Shown: piece by piece, positions 35,596-44,789 of the stretch
Position numbering within the stretch: position 1 is the stretch's first letter
How the letters are laid out: each line of letters opens with the position of its first letter
NCBI RefSeq assembly: GCF_024343775.1
Contig: NZ_RJUF01000180.1
Location: forward strand, 62,001 to 126,000
From: Lacihabitans soyangensis
GTDB lineage: Bacteria > Bacteroidota > Bacteroidia > Cytophagales > Spirosomataceae
DNA length: 64,000 nucleotides
Reading direction: 5' to 3'
The notes under the pieces: model-generated
Seen by the model: only the letters and a program-made list of their open reading frames with translations
The model's database searches: none
What the model was told of the DNA's origin: nothing
Made by a program: the position numbers and the translations under genes

Positions 35596-37995
35596 TTACT
35601 GAAACTTGAAATTGTAAGAAAGTGAGATAATTGGTGCTCCAAAAACAGTCAATTTATTCGCTTTTATGGCCGTTCCTTGATTTTTTAAGAATACCGAATA
35701 CGCGTTCTTCCTTCCATAAAGATTATATACTGTAAAAGTCCAGTTTCCTTTCCAGCGTTTGCTTTCATCCATGCTCGGGTTATAGATATTCCAAGAAAAA
35801 TCCAATCTATGATAATCAGGTATTCTCGCATTGTTTCTCAAAGAATAGAATGGATAGCTTCTGTCTTGATATAAAATGAAACCCTGCGGCATAGTAAATG
35901 GACGACCTGTGCTGTAGGTAAAGTTAAATGAAAAATCGTGGTGTTTACCTTGATTTATCACCATTGTCGCATTGGCTGAATGAGGTCTATCATAGTTTGC
36001 TGTGTACCAATCGCCCTGGTTTATTTGTAAAGAAGGACCAAAGCCTTCATCTACTTTATTGAAACTTCTAGAATAGGTATAATTCAACCATCCTGTCAAT
36101 TCGCCCTTTTTCTTCGAAATCATGAATTCTAAACCATAAGATTTGTTTTTACCCTGCAACAATTGGCTTTCTGGATATTCTTGCAAAAGGAAATCGGCAC
36201 CTGGTTTGTAGTCGACGATATTGTTGGTTTGTCTCCAATATGCCTCTATGGAATACTCGTAAATATTGTCTGTAAGTTCTTGGAAATAACCCAAAGTATA
36301 TAGACTGCTAACTTGTGGCTTGATATACAAATCTGATGTTTTCCATCTTGAAGTCGGCAATGGTGTGGTGGTATTGGTAATTACTTGCAAATATTGACGC
36401 ATTAAGTTGTAGCCAAACTTCAGTGACTTTTGCTTGTCTAACTGATATCTCATTCCAACTCTCGGTTCAAATCCACCGTATGATTGTTGAACTACGCCTT
36501 TATTTACAAAAACAGTATCTAGTAGTGCCAATTCTTCTCTCGGAAATCCCTGCTGGTAGGTGCGATATGAACCCGGGCCCATGTTGAAGAACTGAGAATA
36601 TCTTATACCAGCCGTCATTACAAATCTTTTACTAAATTCAATCTCATCCTCAACGTAAGCACCTAATTCATAGGCATTTTCTTGTTGGGTAATAACTCGT
36701 CGGATATTTTGATTACTTCCCGGATCTAATTCGCCAGGGTTAATGCCGTATTTGATTGCGTCCAAACCGACTTCCAATTTGTGTTTTCCTTTGAAATAAT
36801 TAAGGTTGGTTTTTACTTGTTTATAACTTATGCCTGATTTAATCTTTACTTTATTTTCAGAGTTTAATTCTGGAAGAATTGTGGTAGGAGCATAATCAGA
36901 ACTTATAAATTTGGTTTGGAAGTTCAAATTACTATTGATGGCATAAAACCAATTGAGTGTGTTATTGATGGTTTGATATTGATATTGGGTATTGATAGAA
37001 TTTATTTCATTTATCGATCCCAAAATTTCGGTCTGGAAGAAGTCAGTGCTAAAATAGGTACTGAGTGTAAAAGTATTTTTATTATTTGGCCTGAAAAATA
37101 TTTTAGAAGACCCATCTCCAAATTTAGCCTTGATGTTATCTAATTTTTTTGAAGCTAGTGGAAGCAAGAAATCATTAAAAGCCGCTCTTCCTGAAATCGA
37201 AATTCCGAGCTTATCTTTAATGATTGGAACATCCAATTTAAGTCTGTTAGAAACCAAACTTATGCCACCTGAAATTTTGAATTTATCGAGGCTTGGATTG
37301 GCAAGTGTTACATCCAAAACTGCCGCAGCTCTCCCGCCAAACCTCGTCGGAACGTTTCCTTTGTAAAGGTCAAAGCTAGAAACCGCCTCTGAAGGGAAGG
37401 CAGAGAATAGGCCAAACATGTGCGTTGGATTAAATATAGGGGCATCATCTAACAAAATAAGGTTTTGGTCGGTAGCTCCTCCCCTAATGTTCACACCATT
37501 CGCAGCTTCACCCACACTGGTTACGCCAGGCAGCATTTGTAAGCCACGTAAAATATCTATTTCACCAAGTGCTGAAGGTATTTTATTTAAAGTCTTTATG
37601 CTTAGTGAATTAACTCCAAGAATAGGTCTTTTAATGTTTGTTTCTTGATTTTTACTGCTCACAATTACTTCTTCTAGATCATTTGAGACAAGTAATAGTC
37701 GAACATCTAAGTTTATATCTTTGCTTTCGGTCAACGTAATTCTCCACGGTTTGTAACCCACAAATTTTACAATGATTACACTTTCCTTTTTTGTTGCCAC
37801 TAAGCTAAATTTTCCTTTTTTGTCTGTGATGGCGTTGTTGTCGCCGTAATTAAGATTGACATTTGCACCCACCAGCGGCTCATTAGTTAATGAGTCCAAA
37901 ACCTGACCTGAAACGGTGAAAAATCCCTGACCAACCGCCTCTTTTTTTGTAAAAAGAGTAGCAAGCACAAACAACAATGTAAATATTTTTTTCAT
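35596..37995 (-). CDS. TonB-dependent outer-membrane receptor with carboxypeptidase-regulatory-like domain
   Basis: 799 residues with a signal peptide (TLLFVLATLFTKKEAVGQ). Residues about 27-110 are a CarboxypepD_reg-like beta sandwich (SGQVLDSLTNEPLVGANVNL). The plug follows (GEIDILRGLQMLPGVTSV and NVRGGATDQN-like segments near residue 165), then a beta barrel ending in a terminal strand PIISLSYNFKFQ with the aromatic end. Energy-dependent uptake of an unknown ligand. Preceded by two DUF4249 lipoproteins; the gap is 6 bases. Confidence 0.92.
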   Translation of the reverse strand: MKKIFTLLFVLATLFTKKEAVGQGFFTVSGQVLDSLTNEPLVGANVNLNYGDNNAITDKKGKFSLVATKKESVIIVKFVGYKPWRITLTESKDINLDVRLLLVSNDLEEVIVSSKNQETNIKRPILGVNSLSIKTLNKIPSALGEIDILRGLQMLPGVTSVGEAANGVNIRGGATDQNLILLDDAPIFNPTHMFGLFSAFPSEAVSSFDLYKGNVPTRFGGRAAAVLDVTLANPSLDKFKISGGISLVSNRLKLDVPIIKDKLGISISGRAAFNDFLLPLASKKLDNIKAKFGDGSSKIFFRPNNKNTFTLSTYFSTDFFQTEILGSINEINSINTQYQYQTINNTLNWFYAINSNLNFQTKFISSDYAPTTILPELNSENKVKIKSGISYKQVKTNLNYFKGKHKLEVGLDAIKYGINPGELDPGSNQNIRRVITQQENAYELGAYVEDEIEFSKRFVMTAGIRYSQFFNMGPGSYRTYQQGFPREELALLDTVFVNKGVVQQSYGGFEPRVGMRYQLDKQKSLKFGYNLMRQYLQVITNTTTPLPTSRWKTSDLYIKPQVSSLYTLGYFQELTDNIYEYSIEAYWRQTNNIVDYKPGADFLLQEYPESQLLQGKNKSYGLEFMISKKKGELTGWLNYTYSRSFNKVDEGFGPSLQINQGDWYTANYDRPHSANATMVINQGKHHDFSFNFTYSTGRPFTMPQGFILYQDRSYPFYSLRNNARIPDYHRLDFSWNIYNPSMDESKRWKGNWTFTVYNLYGRKNAYSVFLKNQGTAIKANKLTVFGAPIISLSYNFKFQ

Positions 37996-38001
37996 ACTTT
38001 T

Positions 38002-39141
38002 TTATAAAGGCCAGCCTTCTGGTTTTAATGGAGTTCTTGTATTACTGATTACGCAGGGTGCAAATGGAGGTCGTGAGCCATCTCCGGAAGCTGGTTCATA
38101 ATTTTCCTTTCTACCTAACATATAATATTGTTTAGATCCTACGGCATCTAATCTATCTACCCAAATCCTTTTAATTTTCGAATTGCCAACCATGAAATAC
38201 CCTCCAACAGTTTCTTTGGAGTCATTTATATTTCTTATGTTACCTATCAAAGCTGCAGGTGGAGCGTCAACTAGAGTTCCGTTGTTTTGAGACTGATTAC
38301 CCAAAATTTTCAAATATTGAAATGCCGAAGGAGTAACTGTTTGCTGCTTTATTTCTATCAAAAAACCATTTTCTTGATAAAATGGTATACTCGCCACAAG
38401 CCTATTTTTTATTTCTTTACCTTGTGAAAATGCATCGCTCATTACATTCAGATCTTGAGAGTAGTAGATCTCCCAACAGTTACCTTGACAAAGATAGTCG
38501 TATTCAACTCCCGCTTCTGCTAAAGCAGTAACTGGGCTACACTTACCCAATGGAGCAGGTGATGTTAGAAAAATGCCACCATAGCATGTTTTGCATACCA
38601 CTTGTTTTTCATATAACTTCCAAGACCACATGAAGTTATCACCGGGTTCAATGGGGTCTTTGGTGTCTAGATAAATCAAATGTGCGGGTATACTATTCTC
38701 ACCTAATTTTATTCCTTTTGGGTCAAACTTTACCGTATATCCTGTAATTTGTGGAGTTGAACGCATTACTTCTTCCGATGATTCGTACACATTACCATTT
38801 GCCAACACTATCTTTAGCTTATATTTACTCCCTACTAAAGCCTTGAATCCTAATGGCAAATAATAATATCCATTGTTTCTATAAAAGCAGTCGATTTGTT
38901 CTTTCCCATCTTTTATTATACTCACTTTGGCGTCTGCCTCACTGGCATATCTTACATTGCCAGTTGATGAAGGTATAAACTTTTTAACAGTGATATACTG
39001 GTCATTGCTTGAGTCATCAATGGCACCGTCAATAATCAGTATAGTTTCTGTGGTTATTACTTCCAGATCAAATGGCTCTACACAAGCCATAAAAACAAGT
39101 ATGGAGAAAAAGAATACTATTTTAGATTTTACGTATTTCAA
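38002..39141 (-). CDS. DUF4249 lipoprotein, copy 2
   Basis: 379 residues. I place the start at the TTG at 39141, which opens MKYVKSKIVFFFSILVFMAC and gives a proper lipoprotein signal with Cys at the lipobox; the longer frame begins inside the preceding gene with a highly charged stretch. DUF4249 proteins accompany TonB receptors in Bacteroidota, like SusD-type partners, and have a conserved Cys-rich part (VVCKTC and PAPLGKC near residue 190). It lies 12 bases after copy 1 and 6 bases before the receptor. Confidence 0.85.
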   Translation of the reverse strand: MKYVKSKIVFFFSILVFMACVEPFDLEVITTETILIIDGAIDDSSNDQYITVKKFIPSSTGNVRYASEADAKVSIIKDGKEQIDCFYRNNGYYYLPLGFKALVGSKYKLKIVLANGNVYESSEEVMRSTPQITGYTVKFDPKGIKLGENSIPAHLIYLDTKDPIEPGDNFMWSWKLYEKQVVCKTCYGGIFLTSPAPLGKCSPVTALAEAGVEYDYLCQGNCWEIYYSQDLNVMSDAFSQGKEIKNRLVASIPFYQENGFLIEIKQQTVTPSAFQYLKILGNQSQNNGTLVDAPPAALIGNIRNINDSKETVGGYFMVGNSKIKRIWVDRLDAVGSKQYYMLGRKENYEPASGDGSRPPFAPCVISNTRTPLKPEGWPL

Positions 39142-39152
39142 TTTTGTTAAAA

Positions 39153-40289
39153 TTAGTCTATCCAACCTATTGGCTGTATTTTGGTTCTTGTTTCGCTTTC
39201 TATACATGGAGCAAAGGGTGGCCTAGAGGTGTCATTTCCCATAGGTTCGGGAGTTGGTTGTCGCCCATTAAACAGTCCGATGGCATTTAATCCACCAAAA
39301 CTCTCTTTTCTTTGAATTATAAACGTTTTCGAAGTTTTGCTACTTACCATAAATAAGCCTCCAACGGCCTCAGATTTATCGCTCAGGTTTTTAATATTTC
39401 CAATTAGTCCCGCAGGTGGCGTATCCGCCAAAGTACCATTTCTTTGGGTTTGGTTAACCATTATATTGAAATAGTCAAAAGCAGATTTCGAAATAGAAAA
39501 CTGTTGAATATCAATAAGTGCATTTCTAAATTGATAATAAGGAACATTCGCCACTAATCGCCCTTTGATGGTTTGACCATTGGTATAGTTATCGGTCATG
39601 ACGTTTACCTCTTCACTATAAATGATATCCCAGCAATTTGATACACACAAATAATCATAAGTTACACCTCTCCTAGCAAGGTTTGCATCATCTACGCACC
39701 TACCAAGCGGTGCTGGCGTTGTGAAATACCTGCCACCGTTGCAGCTTGCACAATAACTCTGTTTTTCGTAAAGTTTATATTGCCACATGTAATACTGACC
39801 CTTGGTTTCTGCATCTTTGGTATCCAGAAATATTCTGTGACCGTCAATTTTTTTTCCAAGAAAATCAATCCCTTTTTCAGCAAATTGAGCATAAATTCTT
39901 TCTATTGGCGAAATCGGAGTTACAGTTTCGAGAGTAGACTCGTAAGTAGAGCCTTCCATCACTATTCGGAGCTGATAAGGTGTATTGGTTTTGGCTTTGA
40001 AACCTTTTGGAAGTTGATATTTTCCACCCGTGGTATAGGCACAATCATAGAACTTGTTGGTGCCTTCTATTAATTGAACCTTTGCATTTTCTATATTCCT
40101 ATAGACTATATTGTTCGGTTCAGGAATATTCTTTTTGATTATAACATACTGTAAAGAGTCAAAATCGTTTATATCAGCCTCAATGAACAATATTTCTTTT
40201 TGACTTCCAAAGTTTAAATCATAGGGCTCTACACAAGCAAAAACCACCAATCCAACCGCCGCCAATAATAATTTAATCCTATATTTCAT
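39153..40289 (-). CDS. DUF4249 lipoprotein, copy 1
   Basis: 378 residues. ATG 40289 opens MKYRIKLLLAAVGLVVFAC, a lipoprotein signal followed by VEPYDLNF, almost the same as VEPFDLEV in copy 2. The Cys pairs SYCASC and PAPLGRC and the VGGLFMVS segment are shared with copy 2, so the pair arose by tandem duplication and has diverged. First gene of the operon with copy 2 and the TonB receptor. A -7 box lies 19 bases upstream. Confidence 0.87.
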   Translation of the reverse strand: MKYRIKLLLAAVGLVVFACVEPYDLNFGSQKEILFIEADINDFDSLQYVIIKKNIPEPNNIVYRNIENAKVQLIEGTNKFYDCAYTTGGKYQLPKGFKAKTNTPYQLRIVMEGSTYESTLETVTPISPIERIYAQFAEKGIDFLGKKIDGHRIFLDTKDAETKGQYYMWQYKLYEKQSYCASCNGGRYFTTPAPLGRCVDDANLARRGVTYDYLCVSNCWDIIYSEEVNVMTDNYTNGQTIKGRLVANVPYYQFRNALIDIQQFSISKSAFDYFNIMVNQTQRNGTLADTPPAGLIGNIKNLSDKSEAVGGLFMVSSKTSKTFIIQRKESFGGLNAIGLFNGRQPTPEPMGNDTSRPPFAPCIESETRTKIQPIGWID

Positions 40290-40307
40290 CAAAATATTTA
40301 AAGTTCT

Positions 40308-40315
40308 CAAAGCTA
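40308..40315 (-). promoter_or_regulatory. -7 box upstream of the DUF4249-TonB receptor operon
   Basis: Reads TAGCTTTG on the minus strand (exact), 19 bases from the ATG at 40289. Confidence 0.55.
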
Positions 40316-40404
40316 CTGAATTTGAGGCAGAACTGCGTATTATATTCTGAAAAGTATCAATATCTGCATATATAATGTAAAAATGTGTAGATTTAAGAAC
40401 CGCC

Positions 40405-41166
40405 TTATTTTAAAAGAAAGTGTTGTTTTTCGATTCCTTTTCTAAAAAACACCAAACCAACAAAGAATAAGTCTATACTAATGCTAACTTCTGGATGGTT
40501 AATAATTGTTTTCCAAGCATTTTTCATCTCATCTGACCAATAAATATCATCAAAAACAAAGCAGCTATGCTCTGTTTTTAACTGCAAACAGGCCTCAAAA
40601 TACCTCAGGGTAGGCTCTTCACGATGATTAGCATCAAAAAAGGCCAGATCTATTTTCTTTACTTTGCTCAATGTCTCTCCCAAAGTGATGTCTAGATTAC
40701 CCTGCACAGCTGTAACATTTTGAATTTCCAAATTTTGAAAAGTTTCTTTTGCAATTTTTAAAGTCTCCGGACAGCCTTCAAAAGTATAAACCTCTGCGTC
40801 ACGATTTGCTTTTGCTAGATAAGCAGTAGTAATGCCAAAGGATGTACCTAACTCAATTATTGATGCGTAATTATAAAACTTAACTAACCTATAAAGAAAC
40901 TGACTCCATCTCTGAGACTTCAAAGAGGTTTTCGCAATCGCGGATATTTTTTGAGGAGTATTTCTTTTTGTACCGGCACCAAAATCTAGTCTTTCTAAGA
41001 TGTTCTTATTGGAAATTAATCGAAGTCTTTCTGACTCTATTAATCTAGATATGGGAATTGGGGATTTATCCTTGAAAACTTTGTTATAAAACTCAAAAAC
41101 AAAAGGGGAATGGATAGAATGGGCATTATTTGCCTGAAAAAAATACTTAACAAAGTCCAGATACAT
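40405..41166 (-). CDS. Class I SAM-dependent methyltransferase (family 24-like)
   Basis: 253 residues. A helical N-terminal cap is followed by IIELGTSFGITTAYLA near residue 112 (SAM motif I), YTFEGCPETLKIA (acidic residue at the second strand) and IDLAFFDANHREEPTL. This is the layout of O-methyltransferases that act on small molecules or tRNA. Substrate not known. It lies 3 bases after apaG. Confidence 0.78.
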   Translation of the reverse strand: MYLDFVKYFFQANNAHSIHSPFVFEFYNKVFKDKSPIPISRLIESERLRLISNKNILERLDFGAGTKRNTPQKISAIAKTSLKSQRWSQFLYRLVKFYNYASIIELGTSFGITTAYLAKANRDAEVYTFEGCPETLKIAKETFQNLEIQNVTAVQGNLDITLGETLSKVKKIDLAFFDANHREEPTLRYFEACLQLKTEHSCFVFDDIYWSDEMKNAWKTIINHPEVSISIDLFFVGLVFFRKGIEKQHFLLK

Positions 41167-41169
41167 TCC

Positions 41170-41556
41170 TTAGTTAAGTAAGTAAGGTGCCATCATCACA
41201 AACTCTGGAATGACAATTAAGAATGTTTTACCGTCAAGAACTCGTTCCATTGTATAAAAGCCATACATTTTGCCAATTCCTGACTTGAAATTACAACCAG
41301 ATACATATTCATGGAAACTTCCTGGCTCTATAACCGGCTGGTAACCAACCACGCCATCACCAATTACTTCGTCAGAAACACCAATAGAATCCCAGATATA
41401 CCAATGCCTTTTTAACAATTTCATGGTAGATTCCGAATGATTTTCGATTCGTATTCTGTACGAAAAAGCAAAATGATGCCTCTCGGGATCAGAATAAAAT
41501 GGTTGGAATTCTGCAACCACACTCACTTTTATGCCTTTCGTGACAGCTATTTCCAT
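41170..41556 (-). CDS. apaG: ApaG-domain protein
   Basis: 128 residues, the standard length. An immunoglobulin-like fold with FSYRIRIENHSESTMKLLKR (residues about 29-48), HWYIWDS, GDGVVGYQPVIEPGS and YVSGCNFKSGIGKMYG, which match ApaG. In enterobacteria the gene lies with apaH; here it is coupled to a methyltransferase gene. The biochemical role is still debated (divalent-cation homeostasis has been proposed). Confidence 0.92.
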   Translation of the reverse strand: MEIAVTKGIKVSVVAEFQPFYSDPERHHFAFSYRIRIENHSESTMKLLKRHWYIWDSIGVSDEVIGDGVVGYQPVIEPGSFHEYVSGCNFKSGIGKMYGFYTMERVLDGKTFLIVIPEFVMMAPYLLN

Positions 41557-41616
41557 ATCTATTAAGTTTTTAGTTTCTAAACGAAACTTTTCTATTTTTC
41601 TTTGTAAATAAAAGAA

Positions 41617-41624
41617 TAATTTTG
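41617..41624 (+). promoter_or_regulatory. -7 box upstream of ung
   Basis: TAATTTTG, exact match, with TTTG at 41601-41604 exactly 12 bases upstream. It overlaps a TTG at 41622 that could be mistaken for the start. Confidence 0.55.
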
Positions 41625-41660
41625 ATTTCTATCAATAAAAAATCGAAAAATATCTCATAT

Positions 41661-42326
41661 ATGAATATAAAACTAGAAGAGAGCTGGAAAGTTCAGTTGA
41701 ATGATGAATTTGAAAAGATATATTTTCAGAATCTGATTAATTTTATAAAAAAAGAATACACCAGCACCATTTGCTATCCACCAGGCAGGTTAATTTTCAA
41801 TGCGTTCGACAAATGCCCTTTTGACAAAACCAAAGTAGTTATTCTAGGGCAAGACCCCTACCATGGCCCTAATCAGGCCAACGGTCTCTGTTTTTCTGTG
41901 AGTGATGGAGTTTCTTTTCCTCCTTCATTGGTAAATATTTTCAAAGAAATAAAAAATGATCTTGGAATCGAAATTCCTAGAACCGGAAATCTGGAGAGAT
42001 GGGCGACTCAAGGAGTCTTATTATTAAATGCCACTTTGACTGTCAGGGACAATCAAGCGGGTTCGCATCAGAAACAAGGCTGGGAAACATTTACGGATGC
42101 CGTAATTTCAAAACTCAATCAGGAAAAGGAAAACCTTGTTTTCCTACTTTGGGGAGCTTTTGCACAAAATAAAGGCAAGTTTATAGACACAAGAAAAAAT
42201 TTAGTGCTCAAATCGAAACATCCTTCTCCATTGTCTGCCAATCAAGGTGGTTGGTTTGATCAGCATCATTTCTCCCAGACCAACAGCTTTCTGGAAAGTA
42301 AGGGATTGGAATCCATAAAATGGTAA
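41661..42326 (+). CDS. ung: Uracil-DNA glycosylase (family 1)
   Basis: 221 residues. Excises uracil from DNA. Start ATG 41661 gives MNIKLEESWKVQLNDEF; the longer frame from TTG 41622 starts inside the promoter box. Catalytic GQDPYHGPNQANGLCFSV (Asp) near residue 62 and HPSPLSANQGGW near residue 187 (His) are intact. Confidence 0.95.
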   Translation: MNIKLEESWKVQLNDEFEKIYFQNLINFIKKEYTSTICYPPGRLIFNAFDKCPFDKTKVVILGQDPYHGPNQANGLCFSVSDGVSFPPSLVNIFKEIKNDLGIEIPRTGNLERWATQGVLLLNATLTVRDNQAGSHQKQGWETFTDAVISKLNQEKENLVFLLWGAFAQNKGKFIDTRKNLVLKSKHPSPLSANQGGWFDQHHFSQTNSFLESKGLESIKW

Positions 42327-42348
42327 TTACATTCTATTTCAAGTCTAA

Positions 42349-42381
42349 ATTGAGAATTTGGGTTAATATGTTTTAATTTTG
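42349..42381 (+). promoter_or_regulatory. Promoter for the THUMP methyltransferase gene, possibly leaderless
   Basis: ATTG at 42349-42352, a 21-base spacer, then TAATTTTG at 42374-42381; a second TTTG lies 13 bases upstream of the box (42357-42360). The box ends only 4 bases before the ATG at 42386, so the transcript may begin at or next to the start codon. Confidence 0.6.
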
Positions 42382-42385
42382 TAGT

Positions 42386-43519
42386 ATGCAGAAATACGAA
42401 ATAGTAGCCACCACCTTGATGGGACTTGAAAATGTCCTAATGCAAGAATTAACTAATTTAGGAGCTCAAAATATTGAAAAATTAAGACGTGCCGTGCGTT
42501 TTGTTGGTGATGATGAATTACTTTACAAAGCCAATTTAAGTGCAAGAACAGCTCTTAGATTCCTGGTGCCCATTGAAGACTTCTCGGCCGAAAATGAAGC
42601 TGAGCTGTATAGTCAGGCCAAAGTATTTCCATGGGAAAAAGTGTTGCACTTGAATCAAACTTTTTCAATAGATGCTACCATAAGCGGAAATCATTTTAGG
42701 CACTCGCAATACGTAGCCTTGAAAGTCAAAGACGCCATAGCCGATAGATTTAGAGAAAAAAAAGGCAAAAGACCCGATGTTGATCGAGAGAATCCAGATA
42801 TTGTTATAAATATACATGTAACTGGTAGCGAAGTAGTTATATCTTTAGACTCTACCGGTTTAAGTTTGGATAGGCGAGGATACAGAAAAAAATCAAATGA
42901 AGCTCCTATAAATGAAGTTTTGGCTGCCGGAATTATTCTAATGAGTGGTTGGCGGTCTGACATTCCATTTTACGACCCTATGGCTGGATCGGGAACTTTT
43001 AGCATTGAGGCGGCACTCATCGGAACTAAAACCCCTCCAAATCTCAATAGAGTTTTTTGTTTGCAAAATTGGAGAGATTTTGATCATATACTCTATAATA
43101 AGGTAAAAGCAGCTTTAAAATCTGAAATTATAGAGCCAGACCTCCAGATATTTGCAAGAGATATTTTGCCTAAGAACCTCGAAATCATTGCAGAGAATGC
43201 TGAGTTGGCAGGAATGGACGAATATATAAACTTGAAAAAAGCTGATTTTTTTGAAACAGAACCCACCACAGAAAACGGAATTGTCTTTTTAAATCCACCC
43301 TACGGCGAACGAATGAAAATAGAAGATGTTTTTGATTTCTATTCGAGAATTGGGGATACACTGAAACAAAAATATGCTGGTTTTGAGGCTTGGATGATAA
43401 GTTCAGACAAAGAAGCTATAAAGAAAGTGGGTCTAAGAGGTGAACAAAAAATTGACTTGCTCAATGGAGGTTTAGAGGCTCGTCTTTTGAAATACGAATT
43501 GTATAAGGGCAAAAAATAA
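42386..43519 (+). CDS. THUMP-domain rRNA (guanine-N2) methyltransferase, RlmL/YpsC-like
   Basis: 377 residues. The N-terminal THUMP/ferredoxin-like part (1-155) is followed by a class I methyltransferase with DPMAGSGTFSIEAALIG near residue 194 and the N6/N2 motif NPPYGERM near residue 304. It methylates 23S rRNA (G2445 in E. coli RlmL). It is shorter than E. coli RlmKL because the second methyltransferase half is absent. The opening MQKYEIVATTLMGLENVL matches the family start. Confidence 0.9.
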   Translation: MQKYEIVATTLMGLENVLMQELTNLGAQNIEKLRRAVRFVGDDELLYKANLSARTALRFLVPIEDFSAENEAELYSQAKVFPWEKVLHLNQTFSIDATISGNHFRHSQYVALKVKDAIADRFREKKGKRPDVDRENPDIVINIHVTGSEVVISLDSTGLSLDRRGYRKKSNEAPINEVLAAGIILMSGWRSDIPFYDPMAGSGTFSIEAALIGTKTPPNLNRVFCLQNWRDFDHILYNKVKAALKSEIIEPDLQIFARDILPKNLEIIAENAELAGMDEYINLKKADFFETEPTTENGIVFLNPPYGERMKIEDVFDFYSRIGDTLKQKYAGFEAWMISSDKEAIKKVGLRGEQKIDLLNGGLEARLLKYELYKGKK

Positions 43520-43545
43520 GGCTACTTTTTCTTGAAAGTAGCCTT
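43518..43545 (-). terminator. Hairpin between the convergent methyltransferase and lepB genes
   Basis: AAGGCTACTTT (43518-43528) pairs with AAAGTAGCCTT (43535-43545) around TTCTTG. On the minus strand it is followed by ATTTTTTG, so it terminates lepB; the left arm begins in the stop codon of the plus-strand gene. Confidence 0.8.
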
Positions 43546-43569
43546 AAGTATATATAATAGCGAAAGTTC

Positions 43570-44703
43570 TTATTTTATCAAGCTAAACAATCTGCTCCAT
43601 CTGATTTTATTCAACAAACTTCCATTAGCGTCTATCGACATCCAGATAAACACCGCTTTCCCGACTATGTGGTCTGCAGGTACAAATCCCCAGAATCTTG
43701 AATCGTCAGATTCATAACGGTTGTCTCCCATCATGAAGTAGTAGTCTTGGTTGAAGGTATATTCATTTACTTGCTTGCCATCAATAAATATCTTTCCGTT
43801 TTTGTATTCTACGTTCTTATTCAAATCAAAAACCGTAATAACTGACTTATACATGGCTATGTTTTTGTCAGTCAACTGAATTTTCATTCCTTTTTTAGGA
43901 ACTGTGAACGGCTCAAAATTATCCCTATTGTTTGAAAACAATGTAGTTTGGTGAGGGAAGGCATTATAATTCTGATCAGAAGTATCACCCTTGGCTATGA
44001 TATCAGGGAAAATATTCGTCACAAAATCATATTTTTTTAGTTCAGCAAGAGCCGATTCTGTTGCATTTATAGAATAATAAATTTTACCATTCTCAGAACG
44101 CTCACCTTTATTTTCTATACCAAGTTTTTCAAATAGTTTTTCGTTGACATTGGTGTTAGCCTCAATGCTGTAATATTTTTGGGTATTGGGTGCATTATCA
44201 AATTTCTTGTTGTTTACATACACCTCCGAATTTCTGATATCTACAACATCTCCACCAATACCTATACATCTCTTAATATAGTTGGTTCTCAAATCCACGG
44301 GATACTTGTCATAACCACCGTATGGATCGGGCCTTTCAGGACAACCAGGATAATTAAAAACTACCACATCACCGTTTTTCACAGAAGTAAAGCCTGGAAG
44401 TCGGAAGTTTGGTATCTGAATAGCATCAGAATATGAAGGAATATCGGTAAACCAAATTTTCTGGTGAGTTAACGGAACTTGAAGAATGGTTTTTGGAGTT
44501 CTGGCTCCATAATGTACTTTCGAAACAAAAAGGAAATCGTTTATCAATAAACTTTTCTCCATCGAACCGGTTGGAATTGTGTAGGCTTCTAAAAATAATC
44601 CTCTGATGAGGGTAGCGGCCACAACTGCAAAAAGCACCGAGTCCCACCACTCTCGCATCGCCGATTTTTGTTTTTTAGGTTTCTTATTTTCTTGTTCTGC
44701 CAT
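43570..44703 (-). CDS. lepB: Signal peptidase I
   Basis: 377 residues. Cleaves Sec and Tat signal peptides at the inner membrane. One N-terminal helix (VLFAVVAATLIRGLFLEAY), then the catalytic Ser in TGSMEKSLLINDF near residue 47, the catalytic Lys in NYIKRCIGIGGDVVDI near residue 136 and MMGDNRYESDDSRFWG near residue 320. The long stretch between Lys and the last motif (an insert of about 130 residues) is typical of the large Bacteroidota type. Confidence 0.94.
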   Translation of the reverse strand: MAEQENKKPKKQKSAMREWWDSVLFAVVAATLIRGLFLEAYTIPTGSMEKSLLINDFLFVSKVHYGARTPKTILQVPLTHQKIWFTDIPSYSDAIQIPNFRLPGFTSVKNGDVVVFNYPGCPERPDPYGGYDKYPVDLRTNYIKRCIGIGGDVVDIRNSEVYVNNKKFDNAPNTQKYYSIEANTNVNEKLFEKLGIENKGERSENGKIYYSINATESALAELKKYDFVTNIFPDIIAKGDTSDQNYNAFPHQTTLFSNNRDNFEPFTVPKKGMKIQLTDKNIAMYKSVITVFDLNKNVEYKNGKIFIDGKQVNEYTFNQDYYFMMGDNRYESDDSRFWGFVPADHIVGKAVFIWMSIDANGSLLNKIRWSRLFSLIK

Positions 44704-44727
44704 GAAATAATTTCAGATTAATTTTTA

Positions 44728-44735
44728 CAAAAATA
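44728..44735 (-). promoter_or_regulatory. -7 box upstream of lepB
   Basis: Reads TATTTTTG on the minus strand (exact), with TTTTG 12 bases further upstream; 25 bases from the ATG. Confidence 0.55.
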
Positions 44736-44789
44736 AATAAAATACGCCAAAAGCTCTAAAATAATTGCTTGATTGGCAAAATACATGGA

